DNA of 64,000 nt from Leadbettera azotonutricia ZAS-9 (GTDB taxonomy: Bacteria; Spirochaetota; Spirochaetia; Treponematales; Breznakiellaceae), in the NCBI RefSeq assembly GCF_000214355.1, contig NC_015577.1, forward strand, positions 682,001-746,000, read 5' to 3'. How positions within the stretch are numbered: position 1 is the stretch's first letter; the number at the start of each line of letters is the position of its first letter. This document shows positions 9,095 to 17,171 of this stretch, one piece after another. The notes below the pieces were generated by a model. That model was given only the letters and a program-made list of their open reading frames with translations. It was not told where the DNA came from and ran no database searches. A program made the translations under genes and the position numbers.

Positions 9095-12000
9095 GGATGC
9101 ACAATATGTCCAAAAGCCGCCAAATCAGAGATTTTAACTCGTCGACCGGCTCCTTCCCCGAATCCGAAAGGGAACGCTTTGAACAGCAGACGTTTCTGCA
9201 AAACAGGGCTTCCATATATTTACCTCTACCAAAAGTTGAAGAAAAACTGGATGCTTTTGTACGCGCCAGCGGGAGGACTTTTGTCATTACCGGGGATCAG
9301 GTCATGGGGAAAAGCGCTCTGCTGGCAGGCTGGATTCAGAAAAAACAAAACGATTCCGGTGTAAAAATTGTTTACTATTTTATTGGCGCTTCCCAATCCA
9401 ACGATGATTACCATAAAATATGTGAATACCTTGTCGATGAAATAATCAGAGTCTGCTGCCTTCCTCGAATGTCTAAAACAGCTGCAATTGAAGAAACGCC
9501 GAAAAACCCTCATAGGTTTGATAAAACGCTCACCCAGAAATTGCAGAATGTGTTATGGGAAGCCGCCAGAGAGAAGCGCCTTATTCTTGTTCTTGACGGC
9601 ATGGACAGAATTTTTAATAGGGATAACGCAAAGCTACTTAACTGGTTGCCCGCATTTCCCCTGAATGTACGAGTAATATTTTCAACACAGGAAAGCGACG
9701 AGACAATGAAAGTATTTATCCGTAACCAGTACCCATGGGTCAAAATTGAAAATCTGCCGGAACAGAATCTTGAAATAAAGGAATATTATAAAGCACCTGA
9801 ATTTTATCAAAAGACGCCTAAAATGCAGGAAGCTGTTCCTGGAATAAACTATCTTGATACAGCAGCATTATATGACAATATTTGCGCTGAATTTACCAGC
9901 CTGGGAAAATACCAGGAAGCCCTTGAGCATTATCAAAAGTCTCTGGAGATCCGGAAAGATATTCTGGGGTTATACCATCCTGATATAGCGGTATCTTATA
10001 ACAATATTGGAGACGCATATTCCAATCTGGGAGATTTTCATAAAGCGATCCCCTATTATCAAAAAGCGCTGGATATTCGTGAATTTATTTTTGGTATGTA
10101 CCATCTTGATACTGCAGAGTCGTATAATACCGTTGGGAGCGCATGTTCAAGGATAGATAGCGGCGAGTCCGCATATAAAGAAGCGCTCCAATATCGCCTA
10201 AAGGCACTGGAAATTCTCGAAACTCTTCTGGGTAAAAAACACCCTGATACGGCAATGTCTTACAATAATATTGGCACTGTATATAGATATATGGGCGAAT
10301 ATCAAAACGCGATTGAATACCATCAAAGGGCGCTAACAATTCAAGAAGTTATCCTGGGCACAGATAATCTTATTACCGCAGCTTCCTATAATAATATGGG
10401 GAGTGCATATTCCGGCAAGGGCGAATATAAAAAGGCAATTGAATACCATCAAAAAGCCCTAGAAATCCGGGAAGCTAATCTTGGCAGAAACCATCGTGAT
10501 ACTGCGGAGTCTTATAAAAACATAGGAGATGCATATTCCGTTAAGGGCGAATATCAAAAGGCATTTAAATATTATCAAACGGGGCTGGAAATAGAGGAAG
10601 CTATTCATGGAAAAAATCATCCCGATACTGCAGCTTCCTATAACAATTTGGGTGATCTGTATTCCAATATGGGGAAATATCAAAATGCGGCTGATTGTTA
10701 CCAAAAAGGGCTTGAAATACGCGAAGCTATTCCGGGAACAACAGATGATGATACCAGATCATTTTATAACAATTTAGGCAGTGCATATTCCAATCTGGGC
10801 GAATATGAAAAAGCCATCGAATATTTCCAAAAATCAATAGGTTCAAAAGCTTTTTACATAAATTACCGAAATCACGCTGCTTCATATAATAATATTGGGT
10901 TAGTATATTTATATATGGGTGAATATCAAAAAGCAGCAGAATATTGTAAAAACGCGCTGGAATTTTTGGAAAAATTTCAGATTATACACCATCCTGATAT
11001 GGCAAAAGCGTTATCCATTCGCGCCGAAGCATATCGTAATCTTGGCGATTATGCTAAAGCATTAACGGATTATGACGAATCAATAAAAATCTTGCCGAAC
11101 AATCCTGATGTATTAAATGGCCGGGGGCAGACATATTATTTAATTGGAGACTATCCAAAAGCTCTTGCAGATTTTGACGAAGCGCTGCAATGTGAATTGG
11201 GATATTCCACCGGGGGCAAAAGCCGGTATTTCCTTCCGAATAATATGACCATTCAGGAATGCCGCCAAAAAGCGCTGGAAATGCAGAAAGCTGTTTTGGA
11301 AAAAAATCATGGGGATGTGGCGAGTTCTTATTGCGATATTGGTGCTGCATATCAAAAATTAGAAGAATATCAAAAGGCGCTTGAGTATTACCAAAAAGCC
11401 CTTAAAATTCGTGAGGCTTCTTTAGGGAAAAACCATGCTGATACCGCAAATTCCAATAATAGTATAGGATCTGCGTATCATAATTTAAGAGAATACCAAA
11501 AAGCGCTTGAGTATTATCAGACGGCACTGGAAATACAAGAAGCGATACAAGGAAAAAACCATGCTGATACCGCAAGGTCTTATAGCAATATTGGGGCTAT
11601 ATACTACGATATAGGAGAATATCAAAAAGCGCTTGAACATTACCAAAAAGCTCTAGGAATTCGAAAAGCCGTTCTGGGGAAGAACCATGCTGATACTGCG
11701 TCATCTTATGGCAATATCGGAAACGTATATTACGATCTTAAGGAATATCAAAAAGCATTTGAATATCAGCTGGCGGCGGTGGAAATAAGGGAAGCCGTTT
11801 TGGGCAAGAACCATATCGATACCGCGTCATCTTATAGCAATATCGGAATTGTATGTTACGCTATTGAGGAATATCAAAAAGCGCTTGAATACCATCTTGC
11901 GGCGCTGGAAATACGGGAAGCCGTTCCGGGCAAAAATCATGCTGATATCGCAGACACCTATAACAATCTTGGGGATGTATATTGCAAACAGGGCGATCAA

Positions 12001-13242
12001 GAAAAAGCTCTCGACTATTACAAAAAAGCTCTGGAAACACGGGAAGCTATTCTGGGGGTAGAACATTATACTTCCTCAGGTTATCTTAGAGAAAAGAATT
12101 ACCACGATATACTCGAAAATCATCAAAAAGCACGGGAAATAAAAGAGTTTGTCCTGGAAAAAAACTATGCTGATACCGCAACCACTTATAACAACCTTGG
12201 GAACGTATATTACAAACAAGGCGAGTACAGAATGGCGATTGATTATTATCTACCGGCACTGTATATACGAAGAGTTGTTTTGGGCGAGGATAATCTTGAT
12301 ACTGCAATTACATATAACAATCTTGGGGATGTATATTGCAAACAGGACGAGTACGAAATAGCACTTGATCGTTATCAAAAGGCTTTGGAAATACGGAAAT
12401 CTGTTCTGGGGAAAAATAATCCAGATACTGCGATAACCTATACCAAGCTTGGGGATGTTTACAATAAACAGGGAGAGTACCAAGAAGCTCTTGAACACCA
12501 TCAGGCGGCCCTGGAAATTCGGAAAGTGGTTCTGGGGAGAAATAATCCTGACACAGCAGCTTCATATTTCAATATGGCGGGCACTTATTATAATTTGAGT
12601 GAGTACCAAAAATCGCTGGAACATCACCTGGCGGCCCTGGAGATTCGGGAAGCTGTTCTGGGGAGAAACAACGTTGATACTGCAAGTTCGTATAACAATA
12701 CTGGGGTTGCATATTACAGGCTGGGGGATTACCAAAAAGAAATTGAATATATGGAAAATGCTCTGGAAATACGGGAAGCTACGCTTGGGACAAATCACGC
12801 CGATACCGCAACTACCTATAACAACATTGGGAATATATATATTAGGCAGAAAGAATATCAAAAAGCGCTTGGATATTATAATAAGGCTCTGGTAATACGG
12901 GAAACTGTTCTGGGGCAAAACAATATTGATACAGCAGTTTCTTATGAAAATGTCGGGAATGCATACTATTATTTGAAGGAATATAAAGAATCGCTGGAAT
13001 TTTACCATAATGCACTGAAGATTCGGGAAGATATTTTGGGAACAAACCATGCTGATACCGGAATGTCTTCTAACACGATTGGAGTTGTATATTTCATGCT
13101 GGGTGATTACCAAAAAGCGCTCGGATATTATAATAAGGCCCTGGTAATACGGGAAACTGTTCTTGGTCTTGAGCATCCTGATACCATAAGGACAATTCAA
13201 AATATAGCCGAACTGCATGAACTAATGGGAGAAAAGCAATGA
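9091..13242 (+). CDS. NACHT-like P-loop protein with about 26 kinesin-light-chain-type TPR repeats
   Basis: A paralogue of the preceding fusion. The P-loop module (Walker A GDQVMGKS at 68-75, Walker B LILVLDGMD at 164-172) matches the upstream protein almost segment by segment (EEKLDAFV, YYF-GASQS, YLV-EIIR). The helical STAND region after the P-loop is missing, and a 42-residue TPR array starts near residue 255 and runs to the end. I count about 26 units, one degenerate (around 12062-12180) and two of ordinary 34-residue type near 640-710. ATGA overlap (start at 9091, stop of the previous gene 9092-9094) indicates translational coupling. A start at 9106 with GAGGA upstream is equally good. 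That N-terminus still carries RQIRDFNSST, a relic of DUF4062. Probably a sensor partner of the upstream protein. Confidence 0.8.
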   Translation: MRMHNMSKSRQIRDFNSSTGSFPESERERFEQQTFLQNRASIYLPLPKVEEKLDAFVRASGRTFVITGDQVMGKSALLAGWIQKKQNDSGVKIVYYFIGASQSNDDYHKICEYLVDEIIRVCCLPRMSKTAAIEETPKNPHRFDKTLTQKLQNVLWEAAREKRLILVLDGMDRIFNRDNAKLLNWLPAFPLNVRVIFSTQESDETMKVFIRNQYPWVKIENLPEQNLEIKEYYKAPEFYQKTPKMQEAVPGINYLDTAALYDNICAEFTSLGKYQEALEHYQKSLEIRKDILGLYHPDIAVSYNNIGDAYSNLGDFHKAIPYYQKALDIREFIFGMYHLDTAESYNTVGSACSRIDSGESAYKEALQYRLKALEILETLLGKKHPDTAMSYNNIGTVYRYMGEYQNAIEYHQRALTIQEVILGTDNLITAASYNNMGSAYSGKGEYKKAIEYHQKALEIREANLGRNHRDTAESYKNIGDAYSVKGEYQKAFKYYQTGLEIEEAIHGKNHPDTAASYNNLGDLYSNMGKYQNAADCYQKGLEIREAIPGTTDDDTRSFYNNLGSAYSNLGEYEKAIEYFQKSIGSKAFYINYRNHAASYNNIGLVYLYMGEYQKAAEYCKNALEFLEKFQIIHHPDMAKALSIRAEAYRNLGDYAKALTDYDESIKILPNNPDVLNGRGQTYYLIGDYPKALADFDEALQCELGYSTGGKSRYFLPNNMTIQECRQKALEMQKAVLEKNHGDVASSYCDIGAAYQKLEEYQKALEYYQKALKIREASLGKNHADTANSNNSIGSAYHNLREYQKALEYYQTALEIQEAIQGKNHADTARSYSNIGAIYYDIGEYQKALEHYQKALGIRKAVLGKNHADTASSYGNIGNVYYDLKEYQKAFEYQLAAVEIREAVLGKNHIDTASSYSNIGIVCYAIEEYQKALEYHLAALEIREAVPGKNHADIADTYNNLGDVYCKQGDQEKALDYYKKALETREAILGVEHYTSSGYLREKNYHDILENHQKAREIKEFVLEKNYADTATTYNNLGNVYYKQGEYRMAIDYYLPALYIRRVVLGEDNLDTAITYNNLGDVYCKQDEYEIALDRYQKALEIRKSVLGKNNPDTAITYTKLGDVYNKQGEYQEALEHHQAALEIRKVVLGRNNPDTAASYFNMAGTYYNLSEYQKSLEHHLAALEIREAVLGRNNVDTASSYNNTGVAYYRLGDYQKEIEYMENALEIREATLGTNHADTATTYNNIGNIYIRQKEYQKALGYYNKALVIRETVLGQNNIDTAVSYENVGNAYYYLKEYKESLEFYHNALKIREDILGTNHADTGMSSNTIGVVYFMLGDYQKALGYYNKALVIRETVLGLEHPDTIRTIQNIAELHELMGEKQ
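10000..13200 (+). repeat. Tandem 126-bp coding repeats (TPR array)
   Basis: The DNA repeats with a period of about 126 bp (42 codons), the core of each unit coding GEYQKALEYYQKALEIRE and ending in a VLGKNH-type loop. Some copies are nearly identical at the DNA level: the stretch around 12869-12920 recurs around 13124-13175 with only a few changes. Such arrays can gain or lose units by recombination and are hard to assemble, so unit number here may vary between isolates. Similar arrays lie in the upstream gene at about 4937-5755 and 7970-9080. Confidence 0.8.
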
Positions 13243-13353
13243 TTGCAGTAACTCTGAAAAGCCCGTAACCACTATCCCCACAGTGATTTGATTAATGCAC
13301 GATAAGCGCACGATGCCGCACAACTTATTGCTTCAGCTAAAAGACGTTTTTGC

Positions 13354-13378
13354 TAATTCCTTACAATACAAGGAATTA
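13354..13378. repeat. Perfect 9-bp inverted repeat beside the tRNA-Leu 3' end
   Basis: TAATTCCTT at 13354-13362 and AAGGAATTA at 13370-13378 are exact complements around a 7-base loop. The hairpin sits five bases beyond the 3' end of the minus-strand tRNA. No T-run follows in either direction, so it is not a textbook rho-independent terminator. It may be a processing or transcript-end structure for the tRNA. The remainder of 13243-13383 shows no gene. Confidence 0.45.
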
Positions 13379-13383
13379 CAAAT

Positions 13384-13466
13384 TACCGGCGAAGAGACTT
13401 GAACTCTTACACACTCGCGTGCAATAGATTTTGAGTCTATCGTGTCTACCGTTCCACCACGCCGGC
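13384..13466 (-). tRNA. tRNA-Leu, anticodon CAA
   Basis: The minus strand folds as a class II tRNA: acceptor GCCGGCG pairs with CGCCGGT (a G-U at the first pair), the anticodon stem ATAGA/TCTAT encloses the loop CTCAAAA giving anticodon CAA (reads UUG), a long variable arm follows, and the T-arm is AAGAG/CTCTT around TTCAAGT. The discriminator is A, which fits leucine. The CCA tail is not encoded. The 3' end faces the accessory NACHT/TPR locus, a common arrangement for islands integrated at tRNA genes. Confidence 0.93.
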
Positions 13467-13519
13467 TTATTATGGCACTAGTTAACCATATTTTTTAAGC
13501 TTTTTCAAGGGAAAAGCGC

Positions 13520-14794
13520 CTAACCAAATAGTTTCCTGCACTCCAGGTAAAAGCGTTTTTCCCGAGCTTCCCCCATGGAAAAGCTCTTCCTCGGTAAGGG
13601 GCCGTTTTTCGCCACTGTCTGGAAGAGACCGTTCTTCCGGATGGGCGGGAGCTCTATGCAAATTGCAGGCCGGCTGGCATCGGCGGCAAGGCGGCGCAGT
13701 TCTTCTTTGCCATGAATGTAGTCAATGGCCGCTCCTGTGGGCTTCGCCAGTTCATCCAGCAGGGGCTGAAGGGTCACTGTGGCAAGTTCCGCAGTGTCCG
13801 CTTCCAGGGCAAAATAGCGTTCGCCTTTTTTGCTGTACCTGAAGCCGGGAAGCTTTTTGAGGGCAGCCTCGATCGCCGAAGCTTCAGTATCAAAAAGAAC
13901 CCGGTGTATGGGCTCAAAACTGATGCCCGGATCATAAAGGTTTTCCAGCTCTACCAAAGCCCAGCGGCAGGGGTGGTTTTCGTATCCCTGTTCATGTTTG
14001 TGCAGGGCCTTATACTCTTCCCAAATCCCCTTTGCCGTGGCAAGCGAATGGTTCCCGTCACCCACTGCATAAAGGAAGGGGGCAGAGTCCTGTACCCCAT
14101 AACGCAAGTTGGCTTTGCCGCCCAGCTTCTCCAGGCCCTCCGCCAGTTTTGTCCAGGCTTTTTCGTTGTCCAATGGCCATCCTTTGACAGAACCTGAATC
14201 CATCATCAGGGGGGTATCGTAGAGGGGGGCCGGACTGCCGGCGTTTTTTGCCAATTCCCCCAGGCTGGGGAGGAGGGTGTCTTCCTCGTCATCAATAAGC
14301 AGAAGGATGTGGGGCGTCTCCAGGGGCGCCCCGCGGCGTATGTCCATGCGGGGGGGGAGCCTTTCCTTGATGGTCCCTTCGGTGGAGCGTATGAGGGGGC
14401 GGCTGTCAGGCGCCCAGTCGTATTGGTCGAGATCGACTGCCAGCACCAGGCCCCTGCGGCAGGGGTGGAAGGGGGTCGCCCTCTCGATATAGACGCAGTT
14501 TAGCCGGGGAGGGGCAAAAATTCCCTCATTCATGTAGGAGGCCATGGCCCTATGGATGCTTTGTATGCGGGAATCAGGGCGGCCATCTCCAAGATAAGCT
14601 TCGGGGAAGATGAGGTTGAGGCAGGAGGGGGCATCCCTGGCTATGGCCCGGGCTTTTTCCCAATAATGCAAATCCTGGGTGAATTGATCGCAGGCTATGA
14701 CCGCCCACTTTTCAAGCTCTGCCCCAGGTTTGGGGAGGAGTATCTCAGGTATTTTGAGCCCCAGGGCTGCCAATCTTTTGTGTATATCGCCCAT
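13520..14794 (-). CDS. DUF1015 family protein
   Basis: A 424-residue protein of full family length. The early WAVIACDQFTQDLHYWE segment and the VGDGNHSLATAK motif about 240 residues in are the family signatures. DUF1015 proteins are widespread in anaerobes and have no settled function; some are annotated as putative kinases or SpoOJ/ParB-associated, which the sequence does not establish. The start ATG (14792-14794) has GAGAGG eight bases upstream and lies only 25 bp from the divergent rpoN start, so the two genes share an extremely short regulatory space. Confidence 0.8.
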   Translation of the reverse strand: MGDIHKRLAALGLKIPEILLPKPGAELEKWAVIACDQFTQDLHYWEKARAIARDAPSCLNLIFPEAYLGDGRPDSRIQSIHRAMASYMNEGIFAPPRLNCVYIERATPFHPCRRGLVLAVDLDQYDWAPDSRPLIRSTEGTIKERLPPRMDIRRGAPLETPHILLLIDDEEDTLLPSLGELAKNAGSPAPLYDTPLMMDSGSVKGWPLDNEKAWTKLAEGLEKLGGKANLRYGVQDSAPFLYAVGDGNHSLATAKGIWEEYKALHKHEQGYENHPCRWALVELENLYDPGISFEPIHRVLFDTEASAIEAALKKLPGFRYSKKGERYFALEADTAELATVTLQPLLDELAKPTGAAIDYIHGKEELRRLAADASRPAICIELPPIRKNGLFQTVAKNGPLPRKSFSMGEAREKRFYLECRKLFG

Positions 14795-14819
14795 ATCAAC
14801 CTCTCAAGGGCTTATCATA

Positions 14820-16238
14820 ATGGAAAAAAACGACCTGTCAAGCGAGCTTGACAAAGCTGCGGAGTGGAATGATAGTTTTAGTATGCAAATGCAGCGTCCA
14901 GCAATCAACTTGGTACAGGGTCTCACAATGAACGCCCAGCTCCTCCAGTCTATCAAGCTGATGGAGCTTCCCATTGTGGATCTCAGGGAAAGGATAGAGG
15001 AAGAGATTGAGAAGAACCCCGCCCTGGAGATAACGGAAGACCGCTCAACTGTGTCCATAGACGATACCGCAAAACACCGCAAGGAAGAATTCGACTATTT
15101 TGAGGCTACTTCGGACTCGGGCTTTGTGAGCCGGGGGGGAGAGGAGGCTGCCGACGAGCAGCACCGCTTCATCGAAGGGTCGCTTTCTCGTTCCGAAACC
15201 CTCCAGGAGCATCTGCTCTGGCAGCTCAGGCTCGCGCCGGTGGATGCTGAAATACGCCGCATCGGGGAGAGGATCGTTCAAAACCTGAACGAAGACGGCT
15301 TCCACAAAGAGCCTTTGGACTTGCTCCTTAAAACTGAAAATCCCAAAAAGATAAGCCGTGCTCTCAAGCTGGTGCAGTCCCTTGATCCCCAGGGCTGCGC
15401 TGTTTGCAATTATCAGGAATCCCTCAGGGTGCAGATTGGTTTGCTCCCGGACCAGCCTGAGGGCATCATCGAAGCCCTGGATCACCTTGAAATCCTTGAG
15501 CGGGGCAAGATAGCCGAGGCGGCGAAAATACTGAACCGCACCGAGGACGAGGTCAAAAACATTTTTGAGCGCATCAAGGATCTGTCGCCTTTTCCCGGCA
15601 GGGGCTTTTCCTCCGCCGATACCCGTTACGTGGTTCCCGATGTGAGGGTGATCAAAAAGGACGAAGAGTTTGATATCATCATCAACGAGGAAGAGATCCC
15701 CGTGCTGGGCATCAATCCTTTCTTTATGAAGATCTCCGGCACAAAGGACTCGAGGGAGACCAGGGATTTTGCCCGGGAGAATATCAGGGAAGCCCGCTGG
15801 TTCATCCAGTCAATCAACGACAGGAATCATACTCTCCTCAAGGTCACCAGGGCCATTGTGGTATTCCAGCGGGATTTTTTCGTCAACGGCCCTCGGCACA
15901 TTGCGCCCCTTACCCAGCGGGACATAGCCCGGGAACTGGGGCTCAACGAGTCCACCATTTCCCGCACGGCCAACGGCAAGTATGTCGAGACCGAGTGGGG
16001 CATTTTCGAGCTGAGGCATTTTTTCACCAATTCCATCAGCGGGGTCGGTTCCGGGGGTTCCAAACATTCCAAGGCAGGGGTGATGGAGCTTATCCGCGAA
16101 ATGGTTCAGGGCGAGGGCAAGGGCTTTTCTGATCAGGAGCTGGCGGATCTTCTTGCCAGGCGGGGCATACCCCTGGCAAGGCGAACAGTCGCCAAATACC
16201 GCAAGGAGCTTGATTTAGGATCATCTTACACCCGTTAG
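14820..16238 (+). CDS. rpoN: RNA polymerase sigma-54 factor
   Basis: A 472-residue sigma-54. The glutamine-rich region I begins near residue 28 (LVQGLTMNAQLLQSIKLMELP), which binds enhancer-activated partners. The central core-binding and DNA-binding regions follow (RDIARELGLNESTISRTANGKYV). The C-terminal RpoN box ARRTVAKYRKEL closes the protein and contacts the -24 promoter element. The ATG at 14820 is chosen because upstream sequence in the same frame overlaps the divergent DUF1015 gene and has no sigma-54 character. hpf follows 27 bp downstream, the same order as in many bacteria. No sigma-54 activator (bEBP) gene is present in the window. Confidence 0.95.
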   Translation: MEKNDLSSELDKAAEWNDSFSMQMQRPAINLVQGLTMNAQLLQSIKLMELPIVDLRERIEEEIEKNPALEITEDRSTVSIDDTAKHRKEEFDYFEATSDSGFVSRGGEEAADEQHRFIEGSLSRSETLQEHLLWQLRLAPVDAEIRRIGERIVQNLNEDGFHKEPLDLLLKTENPKKISRALKLVQSLDPQGCAVCNYQESLRVQIGLLPDQPEGIIEALDHLEILERGKIAEAAKILNRTEDEVKNIFERIKDLSPFPGRGFSSADTRYVVPDVRVIKKDEEFDIIINEEEIPVLGINPFFMKISGTKDSRETRDFARENIREARWFIQSINDRNHTLLKVTRAIVVFQRDFFVNGPRHIAPLTQRDIARELGLNESTISRTANGKYVETEWGIFELRHFFTNSISGVGSGGSKHSKAGVMELIREMVQGEGKGFSDQELADLLARRGIPLARRTVAKYRKELDLGSSYTR

Positions 16239-16265
16239 GGCGTAAATAATTAATAGGGGGTTATT

Positions 16266-16556
16266 ATGAATACTGAGATCAAGGCTGTGCATTTTTCATT
16301 GAGGGACGAAACCAAAGAATACCTGGACAAAAAAATCGCCCGCATCCATAATGCCGAAAACATGATCGTGGATCTTCTCTTTACCCTGACCAAGGATAAG
16401 GAATTTTCTGCCGAAGTAACGGTGAATTTCCGCTGGGGCGTTTCCATCCACCAGAAAGAAACCGAGTTTGAGCTTAACGCAGCCATCGACAAGCTGATGG
16501 ACAAATTGGATCAGAAGATTATTAAGGAGAAGGAAAAGGTTAAGGACAAGAGATAA
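16266..16556 (+). CDS. hpf: Ribosome hibernation promoting factor / RaiA-type protein (short form)
   Basis: A 96-residue protein of the short HPF/YfiA class, which binds the 30S decoding region in stationary phase and promotes dimerisation or inactivation of ribosomes. The fold signature is seen in the first strand and helix (HFSLRDETKEYLDKKIARI) and in the NVTVNFRWGVSIHQKE-like second half with a lysine-rich tail. There is no C-terminal dimerisation domain of the long form. It follows rpoN with AGGGGGTT ahead of its ATG, suggesting co-transcription. Convergent with the glutathione peroxidase gene, whose stop is 17 bp away. Confidence 0.88.
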   Translation: MNTEIKAVHFSLRDETKEYLDKKIARIHNAENMIVDLLFTLTKDKEFSAEVTVNFRWGVSIHQKETEFELNAAIDKLMDKLDQKIIKEKEKVKDKR

Positions 16557-16573
16557 GACGCCTCCCTTAAAAA

Positions 16574-17104
16574 TTAGAGTAATCGTTCAATTACAGACGA
16601 CAATTTTTCGGGGTTATATGTCGGAAAAAACCATGCTTCCACTTTGCCGTCCCGGTTGACAAGAAATTTGGAAAAATTCCATTTAATGTCCTTTGCTCCG
16701 GTGAAAGAAGAAAATCCTTTGAGCCGTTCTTTGAGAGCCGCTGCCCCTTCATCTTCGGTTTCTTCAGCCTGATTTTTGAGATACACAAAAAGAGGCGCGG
16801 CTTTGTCACCATTTACATCAATCTTGGCAAACTGCGGGAAAGTAGTGTGAAAATTTATTGTACAAAATTCTGCAATTTCCTCTGCGCTGCCCGGAGCCTG
16901 TCCGCCAAATTGATTGCAGGGAAAATCCAAGATTTCAAAACCTTTGGCGTGATGGGTTTCGTATAGTTTTTGCAAACCCTCATATTGCGGCGTCAGTCCG
17001 CATTTGGTGGCGGTATTCACAATCAAAAGCACTTTTCCCTTATAGTCGGCAAGAGAAATCGGTTTTCCTTCGCGGTCTGCTACCGTAAAATCATATAAAT
17101 TCAT
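16574..17104 (-). CDS. Glutathione peroxidase family thiol peroxidase (cysteine type)
   Basis: A 176-residue protein reducing peroxides. The peroxidatic residue is Cys35 in NTATKCGLTPQY (an in-frame TGC, so not selenocysteine). The FPCNQFGGQ motif near 61-69 provides the conserved glutamine and a second Cys, and KWNFSKFLV near 140 provides the conserved Trp-Asn. Bacterial cysteine forms usually take electrons from thioredoxin rather than glutathione. It is divergent from a MarR regulator across a 67-bp gap containing two perfect inverted repeats, suggesting redox-controlled expression together with that regulator. Confidence 0.9.
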   Translation of the reverse strand: MNLYDFTVADREGKPISLADYKGKVLLIVNTATKCGLTPQYEGLQKLYETHHAKGFEILDFPCNQFGGQAPGSAEEIAEFCTINFHTTFPQFAKIDVNGDKAAPLFVYLKNQAEETEDEGAAALKERLKGFSSFTGAKDIKWNFSKFLVNRDGKVEAWFFPTYNPEKLSSVIERLL

Positions 17105-17118
17105 ATTTTTTCCTCCAT

Positions 17119-17137
17119 ATTGACAGTTACTGTCAAT
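17119..17137. promoter_or_regulatory. 19-bp perfect palindrome, candidate MarR operator 1
   Basis: ATTGACAG and CTGTCAAT flank a 3-base centre (TTA). It starts 15 bp upstream of the peroxidase ATG, so a bound dimer would block that promoter or its leader. Position and symmetry fit a MarR-family site; identity of the regulator is inference from adjacency. Confidence 0.6.
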
Positions 17138-17143
17138 TAGTTT

Positions 17144-17163
17144 ATTGTTAACATATTAACAAT
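17144..17163. promoter_or_regulatory. 20-bp perfect palindrome, candidate MarR operator 2
   Basis: ATTGTTAA and TTAACAAT flank CATA, immediately ahead of the marR start at 17172. The half-site TTGTTAA shares TTG and a central AT-rich core with operator 1 but is not the same sequence. The AT-rich core overlaps where the marR -10 would lie, consistent with autoregulation. Confidence 0.6.
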
Positions 17164-17171
17164 TTGAAAGA

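Noticed and set aside
9800-13200. Regular repeats considered as a CRISPR array
   Set aside because: The period is 126 bp, repeats are imperfect, there are no unique spacers, and the whole stretch is one reading frame coding TPR units.
16574-17104. Glutathione peroxidase considered as a selenoprotein
   Set aside because: The catalytic codon is TGC (Cys35), and no in-frame TGA occurs.
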